A stretch of DNA of 64,000 nt from assembly GCA_013398015.1 (NCBI GenBank), contig VZRR01012416.1:1-64000 (forward strand). The letters run 5' to 3'. Below the pieces are notes generated by a model, which made no database searches, was not told the origin of the DNA, and saw nothing but the letters and a program-made list of their open reading frames with translations. Made by a program: the position numbers and the translations under genes. Source of the DNA: Oreocharis arfaki. Lineage: Eukaryota > Chordata > Aves > Passeriformes > Paramythiidae. Below are positions 24,401 through 39,400 of the stretch, piece by piece; positions within the stretch are counted from its first letter, which is position 1, and each line of letters opens with the position of its first letter.

Positions 24401-27400
24401 ATTTACACAGGGCAAATTCACTGCCATTACCACTCAGAATTCAGGCACAGGAGATACATAACCGAAGTTACATGAAGGGCTCCTGAAAGAGCAAGGGCAG
24501 GAAATGCCTGGCAGCTGGCGTAAGGACTGCAGGAATGTGCAGAGCACTAGAGGTAATCAGCTCCTCCATGGTTACACAGGCAGTGCATCCTTTGGAAACG
24601 GGGGGTTCAGCTCAGAACCACACAGCTGCACGCCAGATGAAAACCACCAGAAGACATCTCCATGATTCTGAAGGAAAGGGGTGTGTGAGGGGAGGGCACT
24701 TGTCATTTCACTAACGTTTATTAATGCCAGCAGGATTAAGCTTAGGTGACACTGCTGGATGGCCAAGTTCCAATTACAGCTCCAACACTTAATCTCCCCG
24801 TTTTCTGGGGCAGAAAACTGTAACTCATAAAGAAGGCACAGATTTCTACATCTGGCACCTCTAAAAGCCCCGATCATTTAGTGCTGTGCCAAGGTGCACT
24901 CACAGCTCATGTGAGTAATCAAGAGCCTCAGCCTGAAGGATGAAGTGTGCTCCCTGGGAATTCATTTAAGCAATTAGCTCACGCTGACAGCACCTTCCTC
25001 TAGCACAGGAGAAAACTGACTTTGCAGAGACCAATATTTGGCAACTTTGTCAAAGACTGACTTTGGAACAGCGACTCTCACAAAACACGGAGACTTGACT
25101 GAGCGACTGCAGCGGCTGAGCTCATTCCGAGGGCGTTAATGACACAGTGCTGGCAGCCCCGGAGCTGCTGTTACCTCTGCAGGTCCTGCCGTTGGCTGCC
25201 ATGGTGTAGCCCTGCTCGGGACAGGCGCACTGGTAGCTGCCGGGGACGTTGACGCAGCGGAAGGTGCAGAGGATGCCGGCGCTCTGCGCGCACTCGTCGA
25301 TGTCTGCGGAGAGAACACAGCCACACCCCAGCAAACAACAAACACGGCACAGGTCTGCAGGGGGAGGCTGCAGGGCACCGGGAGGGCCTCACCTGACACA
25401 TTTATAATACATTGCTAAACGTGAGTGCAGCCATGGAGGTTTGACATTACTCTGGTGCTGTCTGAAACGCCGAGCACGAGAGTGCTCCCAGAGATACTGG
25501 CTGCAAGTAGCACAGACTCATGGAAAACAATAAGGAGGGTAGGGCACGTCTGAGTCTGAAACACTCTCTCTCTGCTGCCTCTGGAATTGAGAGAATCATA
25601 GAATCACAGACTGGTTTAGGTTGGAAGGGAGCTTAAAGCTCACTGCACCCCCTGCCATGGGCAGGGGCACCTTCCACTAGACCAAGCTGAACCTGCCCTT
25701 GAACACCTCAGGGATGTGGAATCTCTCTGGGCAGCCTGTGCCAGGGCCTCACCACCCTTTTAGCAAAGAATTTTTCTAGGATTTCTTGCCGGGCTTCCCC
25801 ATGCTAGGAAGGGTGTTGGCTTCCTCACCATTCCTTCAACAGAGACTCTCCAGTGTGTCAGTGCTGGTAACTTCAGCTAATGAGCTAAAATCCCTCCTTT
25901 CTCCATCCTGATCACTCTGCTCCTCATTCACCACGAGCAGCAGTCAGAGCAACCCTTCACTCAGCAGTGCAGGCGTTCATAGATGCAATACAGAAATACC
26001 TTCCCACCTGATTTTTTCAGCCATAAGCTCTGGCCCCATGAAACCATTAGAACAACCTCCCTAGGTGTGCTCCATGCACTGAACTGCACTGTCCAGCAGC
26101 TGGAGTTACCTTCTGCAGCCTCTGAGGCAGCTGGAACTCACAACCACCTTCAGGCATCACCTGCAGCATCAGGTGCTGCTGAGGGTCAGAGAGCTCCTGC
26201 TGCTACAGAGAATAAACACACCCAGCCCAGCCTGGTGAGGCAGCACCTTACCTTTACAGGAATGCCCATCTTCTGCCAGCTGGAAGCCTTGCCTGCAGTA
26301 GCACTGGTAGGAACCATAAACGTTGGCACATTCCTGGCTGCAGGGACTGTTATCACATTCATTCACATCTGCATCCAAAAACAAACCCACAGAGATGGCC
26401 ACAGTGCCTCAGAACAGTGCCTTCCACCTTTTCCTACCCCTGAAAACCTCCACCTTCCAGTCAGAGTGAATAAGGAAGGACTAACTTGTCCTTAGTTTTC
26501 TGCTCCCTAGGCAGAATGCCAAGAAGCCTGAGGATGTCTGTTGCACCTGAATTTCATTTCTCCATATGCCAATGGAAACACACACACATGCAGACATCTG
26601 TTTCAGACTTCACAGGTTTCAGTTCACTAAAATATGTAATTGTTGCCTTACAAAAATCATGGAGAGCTCAAAAATTTTCCATTCAATTCCAAATTACTTT
26701 TTGTAAGTTTTATCACTACCGAGTTTCATCTTTATCAAAATTTGAATGGTTTCCTGTTCTAACTTTGTTGTGCTCTCCTTTTCTGTCATCTGAAATGAAA
26801 GCAAACAGCACGTGGGGAAAGGAAGAAAGAGGAGAAACTTGTTGACACCCATCTGACAATTCCAGTGTTTGAATGTCTGCGAATTTGAGCACACAAAGTT
26901 TACTGTATTTATATTTCACCTCAGCTCCTCCTCTAACGTCCCCTAACTCCCACTGCAATTTCCCCTCCATGGAAAAGCAGCCTGGTACCTTCGCAGTGCT
27001 TGCCATCGTAGGAGAGGCGGAAGCCGGAGGAGCAGGTGCAGTGGTAGGAGCCAGGGGTGTTCTCACACGTGTGCTGGCACAGGCGCCCGGGGTAGTTCCA
27101 GCACTCGTTGATGTCTGCCAGCACAACAAGCAAACACACAGTCAGCTGGGGGGCACGAGAAAAAGAGGTGCAGGAGGGTGTTTTTTAAAGTGTCAGAGTT
27201 GATCTGCAGAGGGTGAAACGCTGCAGCCTCAGGCTGGATGCTGTCTGACTCTGATCTAACTGGTGCACGGGGGGGACAAAAGACAAACTGCTGTGTCCTG
27301 GCTCTTGGGAGGAAAGTGGGGAAAGCTCCACACAAATTCCCACGGCAGCAGAAGCATCACCCACAGGGAAGTACTCTGCAGATGGCTTTAAGGGATGACC

Positions 27401-30400
27401 TGCAGTTAAACCACACCAAGGGCACCTGGTCCGAAATCCCAGCGGGGAGTGACGAGGCTCTGAACGCGCTGCACAGCTCTGCAGGTGATCCCATCCTCTT
27501 CCGAGGCACTGCACGGCAGAACTCAGCACTGCAATGGTGCTGAGCACTGCCTGGGGCCCGGGGCTCAACCAGTCCCAGCCCTCAGCTCCTCCCGTGCCCC
27601 ACATACCGATGCAGCTGCGGCTGAAGGCGTCGTACTGATAGCCCATCTTGCAGTCACAGCGATAGCCCCCGGGCAGGTTGTGGCACAGCTGCCCCTCTCC
27701 ACACCGGTGCACCCCAGTCTGACACTCGTCCACATCTGCAGGGCCAGACAGGGCAAGCTGATTAACTGCAGTTTGCTTAAAACCAACGTTTATAAAGAGA
27801 AACAAAAGAGTCCTTTGAATAGCAGGATTAGAAACTGGACAGAAGAAATACCACCAGCTTCTCCCCCCGTGATCTTCTCAGAGGCTGCTGTCTGGTTCTC
27901 TGAGTCAAACTTGGGAAAAGCAGAGCATGACCTTCAAAGGGAAAATGGTAACTGGACCTGCAGTGGGCTCTCCCAGTATATTCTGCATTTCAGTGTAAAC
28001 ACACTTTGATTCTGATCAAACCGTGACATTTAAACCTCCCCATTCGGATGTTCTGCCATTCCATGAGTCACACCAAGCAATTAAAGCAAAACAAGAACCA
28101 GCCAGAAATTCTGCTCATCCCTTCAATTAAAGCAACTGCTATTTTCATCTCCACTTGCCCTCTCAGTCTTGCTCCTGCTGCCTACCTTTTGCTCTTTCCC
28201 AATGCTGATCTTTTTTCTTTTCTCAATCAGCTCCCATTCTGATATTCCCCATGGCCTCTCATCCAAATTCCAATACCAACAAATTAGTTGCTTCTCCACT
28301 CACACACATCATTTCCAATCTCATTTAAACATCCTCAGAGGAAGATGAGAGTTTTCAATACAGGCTGATTTACAAGACTTGCAACATGACTAAATAGCTC
28401 ATCAGTATCTAACAAATCCCTCTTACCATCTGTGACAAGAAGCATCAGAAAGTCTCATTAACCCTCACAATTGTGTATTTCTTCAAGTATTCCGAGCTCT
28501 GCCACTTCCTAAGCCAACAGATCCTCCTTTTTTCCTATTGTTCACATCCTCAACTACTTTTACAACCCAAATCCCTGTTCATGTAATAACCATCAGGATG
28601 GATCTCTAAGCCTGGAAGTTCTTCATGCTGCCCTATTTGAAGTCATACATTTGAGCACTAAATCATTTCAAAGGGTTCCTGGGCAGTTCTCCATCAAACA
28701 ACAGCCCTGGAGAGGCTGCACCTACACAGGCCCTGCTGGCACCAGGGTCAGGGATGGCAGGGAATGCCCCTCACCACGCAGGGAATTCCTGGCAGGAGCT
28801 GAGATTTCTGCTGGAACACTGAGTCCTCGATTTCTTTGACTCAGAGGTAGCACCAAAACCAGGAAGTCTCTAATGCAGATAACAATTTGTAAAGCAGCAG
28901 CTTTATTTGTAATGAATCCATGTGTGCAACCATTTCGTTTGTTTGCCCAAGGTTCTATATTTCACTGCATTCAGACTTTCATTAGTTCTAGGGCATTACA
29001 CCATCAGAAGTGTGCCATATTTCACACTTAACAGCAGTTTTCAGCTAAATACAAGAAGTATTTTTTAATAACTCCTTTGCTAAATCAGAAAATCTGAACA
29101 TTTTAAAGACAGATGAATCCTCTAAACAGAGGAGATGACCCCACAAGTGTCATTCTGCTGAAGAAACACGTGCAGATGATGTTTTTACTACTGTGAATAA
29201 ATCTGATTCAGGAATCTAATTAGCTATTGTAATGCCTCAAAGAAACCAGTCTTTATCACAGAGAGAGGAAATTAGGACCATATGCTCTTCTTCCTTCTTC
29301 TCTGTGCTCTCTGCCTGCTTAAAAAAAGCCATTCAAAAAAACCACCAAACAATACAGAGCAGCCATGGGGACAGAGTGCACACAGCAAAGACAGACAAAT
29401 CACCAACTAACATCGATGATGTTCTCCCAAAATCAAGCTAGAGAAGCCTCCTTATGGCTGCTCCTGACCAGCCTTGCCAGGCGTGTGGAGCAGAGACAGA
29501 GGGCCACCAGGAATCACACTGCATTGTGAGATCTCACTGTGCTTTAGAGGCAGAGATGCTGGAGGGTTAATGGCAATTTCCTCCTCTGCCATGGATTTAC
29601 ACCCAGCCACTCCTTTTCAGGAACAACGGGGCAGAAAAGCTGGATCCCTTTAGCACCATCAGTTTGAGATTTAGGAACACGATTTGCCCCAGCCGTTACA
29701 GAATCATTAAGGCTGCAAAAGGCCTCCAAGATGGCCAAGTCCTGCTGTTGATCCAGCACCACCACGTTCACCACGGAGCCACGTCCCCAGGTGCCACATG
29801 CACACGGTTTTGACCACGTGCAGGGATGGGCACTGCAGCACTGCCCTGGGCAGCCTGCCCTTGTTAGCAGGGCACGCAGAGCAAAGGCTGCTGGCACTGC
29901 AGCCAGGACGTCTGTGCTGCCCAGGGCTGACTGCTGCCGTGTGGGAAAAATGGCCTTCAGGGAGACACTGGCATGGTGATCGCCCTAAAAACAGACTCAG
30001 GGTCACCACACTTCAGGTGGTGCAAGCATACCCAGCCCAGGTGACTTGGCTGAGAAAGGACGGACCAAAAGCAGCTAAAGAACTGAGTCTGCACAGCAAC
30101 TGAGAGAGACAGGACTCCTGGAGCTTCCCTTTGCAGCTACTGAAATATCTCAGGCTCTAAGAGGACAGCAAAGAACACTGCACTGCTTTGCCCTGAGCTT
30201 ACAAAACACAGTATTTGTGTTTTCTCAGTTTCCTCAGCTGCACACATGAACTGTTCCTTCCAAATCTGCCACTTCCAAATCTTCTCCACTGGCCAAGCAT
30301 GGTCTGGACAGTCATGGGGCTAAAAGCATGAGGGGAGGTAGAGGATGATGAGCAGCAAAATGGTGAATGCAGAAATACCTGTGGAAATGGGGTCCAGCTG

Positions 30401-33400
30401 TACCACTGGGTTGCACCAGGAGTTGCTAACCATGACCAAATTAATAGCTCTCAACATGGTTCCCACCCACGTGCAGCACCACAAAGCACATTTGGTTCAT
30501 CTGCCATCCTTCCTTTTTTCCAGGGGAAGGTAAGGAAAAATCACTGGGCTATCACCACTAAGCAAACTGCTGCTTTGTCACTTCTTTTTTTGCTTCCCCT
30601 GCTGTCATTTTAGGATTTCCTACCTTGTGTAACTCAGAACACGGGGAATTGGAGAACACACAGCCAGGCTTGCCTTGGGCACCAAGGACTGAGCTTCCCA
30701 GTCCTTGGTGCCTCGTGTGCTCATTTACAAACAGATGCTAACAAGCACTGGAATCAGCTATTCTGAGTCAGTAACTCCCTAAATACACTGGAACAAATAC
30801 AAATCAGGATCAAGCTGCATGCCAGCCTACATGAATATTTCATACACTCATTCTCCTCAGAATTCTTTTCACAAAGTGAGAATTTATCCTAAACACCCTC
30901 ACAAGTGGCTGTAATGGGGAACACCACGCAGAGAACATCCCTACAAAGAGCATCCTCTTGGTGCTACTCTTGTGAGCCCCCAAACCCAGCATTCCTCGTC
31001 TGCTGCAGATCACTTCACTTCAGGGAGGTGCTAAGCCAACCACCGAGGGATCGTGGCCATGACTGACAGCATGAGTTTAAGAAGTAGCTAAAGCACATCC
31101 TCTCCAGAGTGGAAGCCAGTGAATGCCATCTGCAGCCAAAACCAGGTGCTGAGCGTACCGAGAGGAACTCCATGCAGTGATCAGACACCAGTGCAGGATC
31201 CTGCAGCACAAACAAATCCCAGAGCTGCACAGACAGCAAATTCCCATTCCTCAAACACATCTAGGAATCTGGAGGTAATTCCAAACATCTCTTTAGAAGT
31301 GAAATAGACTTTCTGCCCCGAGAGAGCCCCAGCCCTGAGCCTGCCCTCACCGACGCAGCGCGTGCCCTCCTCGTTGGAGTGGTACCCTCTGCTGCAGCTC
31401 AGCATGTTCCTCTGGCACGTGTAGGACCCCACGGTGTTGATGCAGTTGAATCCTGGCTTACAGGGCTCAGGGAGAGACGTGCATTCGTTGATATCTGGTG
31501 AAGAAAATGAATAGAGCAGTGAGAGATGCTGCTTAACCCTCGTGGTCTGTTTTCTTCCAACTTCACTTCTTTTTCTTCACTTCAATTTCTTGTGCTACCA
31601 AGACAAGGCTGACAAAGGTCTGCTGTGGGAACACTTTCAGATTCAACATGCAAGTATTCACACCTTGAAATGGACAGCAGTGCTGACATTAAATCCAGAG
31701 CAGGGTTTGAGGAAAACTCCCCATCCAAGGGGTCAATCCACAGCTCCTGGAAGGGGCAGGAGCAGGCAGTGCTGCAGCACAGGGCACAGACTCGTGCTGC
31801 CCACACTCACCAACGCAGTTCCCCTCGGGGTCTTGCAGGAAGCCATCCATGCAGCGCTGCTTTGACTCGCAGTAGAAGGAGCCCTCTGTGTTCTGACACA
31901 CGAAGTTCACTTTGCAGCTGTGAGTTCCTCGCTCGCATTCGTCGATATCTGTGGATCACATCAGAACACCCGACTGGCATCAGTGCAGCTCCAACTCCCA
32001 GCAACCTCCATTTTCCCTCAGAAAGGAAATTAGGAGGCATTATTTCAACAGACACACGTCACCAGTGGGAAATCTGAGGGTTAAGTGTGTTTGCTCTTGG
32101 ACATTCACTTCAGGACTTGTCAGGTCCTGCAGCAAATTTGATTCAGATCCCTCGTGCCTCGTTTGCAGCATCTCTTGCAACCCACAAATACCAGAATATC
32201 TCCAGTCTTAAAATCCTAAAGATCCACATTACAACCAGGAATAAGATGCTCATAGTAAAATATGTACCACAGTCTTTCATAAGCAAAATGCTCTCTCATT
32301 CCTCATATACCTGAGGAATTCAGGTCTGTAAAACCTCCCTCCTAGGCATCTCCTACTCCAGCTGTCAGGAAACTGTGGAAAGTGTAGGTGTTAGTAAGAG
32401 TGAGTTTTGCCCTGAAGGCAGGGCACGTGTGTCCCTTGCACACTCCCGTGCTGCTGTGAGCACTGATGTTCCCTTCTCTGCCTGACACCTACAGACACCA
32501 GGAGAGGGGGCACCAAGAATAACTTCTTAACCCCGTGACCATTCCAAATGGTTAAATGTAAATGTAAAATGTAAATAACTGCAGACAGAGATCCTGAACA
32601 CAGGAAGGACGGGGCTGTCAGCCCCGTGATCCATTCAGGCTGGGATTTTTTGCTGGAATCGCCAGCAAACAGCATCAGCCGAGCCAGGCAGGGGAGCTAA
32701 GGGGAATTCCTCCATCAGGGGGATCTCTCTCTAACACCTTAAAAACAGGGCAGATCCTAATTCAGAAGGTTTCATCCATTTTCTAAGTAATTTACAGTTA
32801 TCACTGGAAACCATTCCAAGGAAGTGAACGTGCAGAAGGAGCCTGCAGAGCCCAACACTTCCACGATGAGCAGCCTTTTCCAGCTACAGCACTGATACCG
32901 CAGAGCAGCAACACCAAAATGCTTCACAATCCCTCCCCTCCCTTTGTGTGAGAGCTGAGGAACGCTGCTCTTACCCACGCACTCGCCATCCTTCAGCTCG
33001 TGGCCAGGCTGGCAGCTCAGCTCCTGCAGGCAGCGGAACGACCCCATGGTGTTGACACAGTGCTCTCTCCTCTGGCAGGTGTGTCTCTCCGTCACACACT
33101 CGTTGATGTCTGTGAGAGAGAGGGAACAGATCGGTGCCACAGGGTACCAAGGCATCTCCCTCTTCCTGCTCTTCTGGAAGGAGGGGAGAGCTCAGGTGAA
33201 AGCTTTCTCCCAAAAGACAGTCAATGCAGGCGTTGTTACGGGGCTCTGATGGAAGACGGCTTTATCCCAGGGTCTTTAGTTAGCACAGAGTAACTGAAGA
33301 GACACAGACCACAGGGAGATCTCCTCCTCCTCCTCCCCTCTTCCCAAATGCCATGGGGGTGGTGCAGGCACTGGGCACAAGGATGGACAGAGCTGAGTAA

Positions 33401-36400
33401 AGGCAGGGTGGGCAGAGGATTGATGGCCAGCCCATGGTGAAGGGATGGGAGTGATGAATGCTCATTGCTCCTCACCAATCTCCCCAGCCCAGGCCACTGA
33501 CCAGCCCTGCTGCCTCAGGCCAGCAGACAGGGGCTGCTGGGGTGGCCCTGCTCCAGGGATGGGAGCTGAGGCTGCCCCGCTGGGCTGCACCATGCTCACA
33601 CCTATTCCCTAGGGAATGCATCACTGGGACCGGCTCTGCAGCAACAGTGGAGAGAGGAACCCTGGCGGCTCAATCACGTTTGGAAGTTTGTATTCAGAGC
33701 TTTAAAGAGATTTGATTTCAGCAGGTGGAGTAGTGGAAAAGTTCTTTCACAAAAATCACTTGAACACAAGATTGCAGAGTGTGGGACAATTAGGGAAGGA
33801 ATATGAAACACCTTTAAAACGATATGTTTAGATAGGCTTGGATGAAATCATCTCAAACTCAGGTTTTGCTTATGTTAACAATGAAAGCTGGAACAGCATG
33901 ATGAGCAAATACTTAGAAGCAACAAAAAGGGGCAGAGACTGGGAAGAGAAACTTTCTTGCCAATCTCCACAAAGCCTCACACATTCACAGTTCTGTATAA
34001 AGCTAAGAATTGCTAGAGCTAGAGCTAACAAAAGCCAAATGTGACCAGAACCAGTCCTCTGGCTGCTCTGTGCATGAAACTGTTTCCACACTGCACAATA
34101 AAGCAAGTATTGTTTAAATCAGATTTTCATTTTGGCTGTAGACCCTCATTCTCAGATAAGTACATCAGATATATGACTTCCCCTGCAGAGCACGAAAACA
34201 GGAAAAGCCATTTGAGATTTTTGTCTTAAAAAATATGTCAGCTGGTTTTCTAGCAAAGAAGTGAAGAGGAGCATTCAAAAATTTCAGTTCCTGGTGGGCT
34301 CAGGTAACTGGTGATGTGCACCGAGTTTTGCATGAGCTTGGTTCCATTTCACTTCTCACTTAGTTTATAATATCATCTCATATTATTCCTTTTGTTTTCT
34401 TTCTGTTGGCCATTGCTGCTCCTCACATGCTGTGGCCTTGCTTTCCAAAGCAGCTGCTTAACCCACAGCAAGGTCCTGGCCAGCACCTGGACCTCTTTCT
34501 ACCTGTCCCACACAAATTCTGAGCTCCTCCTCCGAGTGTCAGGTCCTTGCCTGCCCCAAAGCTCCTGCAGGGTTCTGTCCCCTAATACTGGTGCAGCTTC
34601 CCAGCCTCTTTTCATCAGAATGAGGAGTATTTTCACAAGTGATGCTGTGGGGGTAGCAAAACCCCCTCGTGTGCTGGGAGATGAAAACAAGGCGCTGTGG
34701 TAGATCCCTCTCACCTACTTGCACGTAGTTCTTCGAGAATCTGGGGGGTTTTAAATTCTGTTTTAGAGAAAACCAGCAATGGATGGCCACTTAACAGCAC
34801 CCAAACCAATGCAACTCGTGGCTGTACCACGGATCTGAGACTATCTGTTCTTGCAAACCACACAAAGGCCTCTCACATAAACAAACTGCATCACACTGCA
34901 GCTCATGAGCTTGAGTCAGTGCAGCACCATGTCAAAAGAGAAAGTTTGTTTGTCTGAAATATGAACCAAAGAGGGTAGGAGGCATTCCACATGATTAGCA
35001 GGTGGAATATTAAGTAACAGGGGGAAAAAAAAAGGTTGTGATTTCACAGAGAAAAACAAATCTAATCTAATTTCATGTTTTGTCTGTATTTTTGATTCAA
35101 TTTTCAAAACTCTCTGTACTTGAAAAAATATGCAGAACTGGCTGGAACACATTTGAGGAAATTAAAATGATGGAAACTGGCAGATTACAATGCAGAATTC
35201 TTGCTTTCAGTGGAAGTTCTGTGCACGTGAGATGCTGATGGGCTCTAGAGCCTGACTGTGAGCTGAGCTGAGCCACCAGGCTGAAACCCTGAGCCATGGC
35301 CATGCAAAGCCCTGCTCTGCCTGTCCAGTGTCAGGGCATGAAGCTCTGTCTGTGCCATCAGGCCAGCTGCCAGCCCTCCAGAGCCCCCTGGCCAGTTCAT
35401 TATGCAAACATGCTCTTTCCTGTTCACTCTTCTAAACAAATTCCTAAATGCACTGTAAATTCCAGAGTGCCCATCACCTGTCTCCCTCCAGCCCTGGAAG
35501 CCAACTCCACAGGGCAGTAAGGTGCTTGACAGAGCACTAGGAACAACAGGAGTTACGTTTCCAGTCTGAAACACGGTTAATTCCAACACTGGACCAGCTG
35601 CAGCATTCATCCAACCCAATTAAGGCCGTGAGGTAGGGTAAGATGAGATTTACTTTAAAAAACAGGAAAAAGAGGAAAAATAATTCAGTGCTATACTGAA
35701 AACAAGTCACACAGTTAATTCTTGAGGAATCTACTCAGTCTGTGTGTGTGGCAGCAACATTCCTCACTTTATGTCAGCAGAGCCCAGAATGAAATGCAAT
35801 CATGTAATAGCTCTTTTTTCCCCCAGAACTGCTGCTGCAAACAGCAACACACACACGATCCCTGAGCACATCTGCTGCACCCAAGAGCTGGCATTTTTGC
35901 CAGGAACATCACCATTTACCCAGTGCTATTTATTTCAAAATGCACTTTGACATCGAAAACTCATTCTGATGCACCTTGTGTAAAAAAGCACAACGTGGAC
36001 TTCTCTCGCCCTGCATCTCGCAGTTTCTCATCATTTTTTTCTCTTCAAATCGCCTCAGCTCTGTTTGTTTCATGTGACACATCTGTGCAGTGGAGGCACT
36101 CTGTTATTCTGCAGCCACCCACAGGTCCAGGAATAAAGTGAGCACGCAGTGCTCCCTGTCAGGAGGGAAACTGAGGTGGGAGTAGCAGAGACAGTGAGCT
36201 CGTGGGTGGTGGGAATGACTTTGCCTGAACGCCACCAGAAAAGCAACCCTCACTAACACCACCCAGCCTGGCTCTTATCTCTGGAGAGCACGGAGCTTTC
36301 AGCCCAAAGACATTTCAGTCTCTGCTCAAAGTGACACAGGGGTGCTGTGTGAGAGCTGTTTGAACAGCTGCTCGCTCCTCTTTGTGCCTGGCGGGCCTGT

Positions 36401-39400
36401 GGGAATGCTGGGTATCTGCTGCTGAATGCACCTGGAATTATAATCCTCCACCTTTGACTAAGGGAGGTTCCACAGATCAAAGATTATCAGCTGCTTTTGC
36501 TGCTGTGCAAAGATTGTTCCTCCCGTCCCTAAAAAATGCAAAGAGCAACATCACTGAACCAACAAGAATTTGCGAACAAATTACCAAAGGTTTTCTCCCG
36601 GTGTTTGAGACAGCTCAAGGTGGAGCACAAAAGCACTCAGGCTGGAAAAGGACACCTCAGGAGAAGGAGGCAGCGAGCAAAACACAAACCACAGTATGCC
36701 TGTGGCTTTCCCCTTGGACTACAAAAGTAGGAAAAAATGTTAAACACGGCAAATGTTCTCCTGGCACCACACACGGAGCAGAGCTGGATGGGAGGAGGGA
36801 GAACACAAAAAAAGGAAGAGAATTTCCAAAGTTTTTTAGATTATTTAAAAGGATTCCTGTAAAAACTGCCCTGCATCAGAGGAACACAGAGTTTGGTGTT
36901 TAGTGAGGGAGAAGGGGGTCTTTCAGCTTCACCAGTGAGAGCTGTGTGTTTGCTTTCAGGAGCAGTGCCTGAGGTTTATCTTGTCTCAGCTGTAATAAAG
37001 CTGTTCTAATGTCGTGGGGCAGAGGGAGAGCACGAATCAAAGGGAGCTCTTGGCACCTGCCACAGCAGCTCCTGCCAGAGCTGCAGGCACACGGGCATTG
37101 GTTCAGCTCCAGCACACTCCTGGGAGAGGGGAAAAGGACAGACCCCTCCTTCCTGCACAGTCCAGGGGAAACACCAGGGGATCCAGTGGTGACACCCGGG
37201 AGCAGAGCTCGAGGAGGGGCAGCTCCTGGAGCTGCCAGGCTCCCGTGCAGGAGTGTGGTGCCTGCAGCAGGCTCTGGGCACACCCTGGGCAGCCCCAGCA
37301 CCAGCCTCAGCTCAGGCTGAATTGCCTCATCAATGCCTCCTCCCTTCCAGGGCTGTTCTCTCAGCCATTTCATTGAAACCAAATCATTTAATTAGTTTTC
37401 CATTCTTACCACTGCCTCTGATTTCAAAGTAAATATTATTAATAATAATAATAATTAGAAAATAAAAATCCAATGTTGACAATTTAAGGAACGCCCAAAA
37501 GGTGGTAAATCACAGCTCTTCTCAAGATTCTGTCATTGCAGAAGTTTTCCTGCTCGTGCCCAAATGCCACACGGTGCCTATTAACCAGATGAGATCACGG
37601 GGCTTTAAAGACAGGAACAAAACCAAAGCTGTGGTGGTCACAAAAGCAGTGTTATAAATGTAGGGAGGAGGACAGGGGTGGAGAAGGCACTGCATTCACA
37701 CAGGACAGTACAGCCACAGGCACTGATGCTTCCATGGATGACTGGAGGTCTCCAGGTGCTCCGTTTTTCCAGGCAACACTGCTGCTGCATCCTAACCCAG
37801 CCTCTACCAAAGTACCCAAAAAAGAAACTGTTTCATAAGCTGAGGCCCTGGCTGCTGGAAGAAAATTAAATCCTCATAAATACACTTGTAAAAATTGATC
37901 GGTCTCCTACATGAACTCAAACAGCAGGGATGACCCAGCAGAACTGTGATGCATCCTTGACTTTCACACAAAGAAATTCGTGCCAGAATCAACAAAGGAC
38001 TCGTGTGAATTTTAAAATGCCCTCCCTTTGCAATGGATCTCTTCCAGTGCCCAGACTCACACAGATTCTCGAGCTGCATTTCTGCTGTTCTGTTGTTTGG
38101 GGGTGTCTGGAACTCGGCAGCGTTGAACTGTCCAGAGGGATGAGCTGCTCTGCTCCCTCAGCTCGCTCTGCAGCCGCCAGTGCTGCTGTGGCCACCACAC
38201 CCACGGGCTGGGGGCCTTGGCACAAAGAGATTTGCACCCTGGGAACGCATGGCTGGGGGAAAGCCAAGCAGCACAGAGCTCATGAGGCGAAGGGGCTGAG
38301 AGAATGGCGCACACGTGTTTCCAGTGACTCGCTCGGAGATGTCATGAGATGGCCGGAGAGCCCGGAGCACGAATGGCGCGGAGGTGTCAGAGCATGGGGG
38401 TGATGGTGCTGCGGTGAACGGCGTGTGCCTCTCGTCTTACCAACACATTTCCTATGCCTGTTGAGAATAAAGCCCTCTGCACACATCCCACTGTGGCTGA
38501 CACAGGAGAATGATCCCAGAGTGTTCACACAGAACTGTCCGCTGGAGCAAGCCTGAGCGCCTGTGAGGCACTCATCCAAATCTACAGCAGCACGTGGCAG
38601 CCAAAAGGGAAAAACAGAACTCCATTAGAACAGCTCCTGAAACGAAACAACATTTCTTTCACGCCGGAGATGCCGAGGTGGAGCGTGCTGGAGCTTCCAC
38701 ATCAGCAGCAGGCTGTAATACAAGCAGTGTTACACTGAAAACAGGGCTGGGATAAACCTCGGAGATCAGCTAGTCCTTGCTCACACTCCTGTGCTTTTGC
38801 CATTCCAGAAAGAAATATCCTTAAGAACAGGCAGGCAGGCACACACAGACAGTGCACACTCCCTGAAGGAAACCTGCTCCAGTGCACCACCACCCTCACC
38901 ATCAGATCCTGACTTCAATAGAGATTATAAATGTCCCTTGCTAATGTCTAAACTCACTGCTTCCACTGACAAATACAAATTTTTTCATTTCCTGAAGGAA
39001 AACGATTGCCTTGAAATGCCCCTTTTGATTCTGACATTAATTAATCAAATTAGCTTCCACCACACTTGAGCAAGTGGTGCACTGTGAATATTTCATCTGG
39101 TGATATTAAAATCCCATTTTCTTCACAGACTGTCTGGAATTTCATGAAAATGATTTGTTATTCAATAAGATCTAAGATTAAGAGCGATGTGGATCATTTG
39201 TGAGCAGTTCTGAGCACTGGGAGCTCCTGCTTGCATTTCACTGTTATTGCTCCCATATTTAGAGATCTGTAATTAAGGTATGTCACAGGGCATTGCTTCT
39301 GACCCCCAAAGCCTCCCTGGGCAAACACATCCTTTGTCACTACTCAAGAACGTCCATTTTTAATTTAAATCATGTGAATGGTCATGATGCAGCTCTAGAA

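Noticed and set aside
36382..36903. 173-codon plus-strand frame in FBLN2 intron 9
   Set aside because: No recognised domain, no splice or promoter support; length alone is not enough.
38740..38800. CR1-like phrase near 'gggctgggataaacctcgga'
   Set aside because: Too short and diverged to separate from chance.
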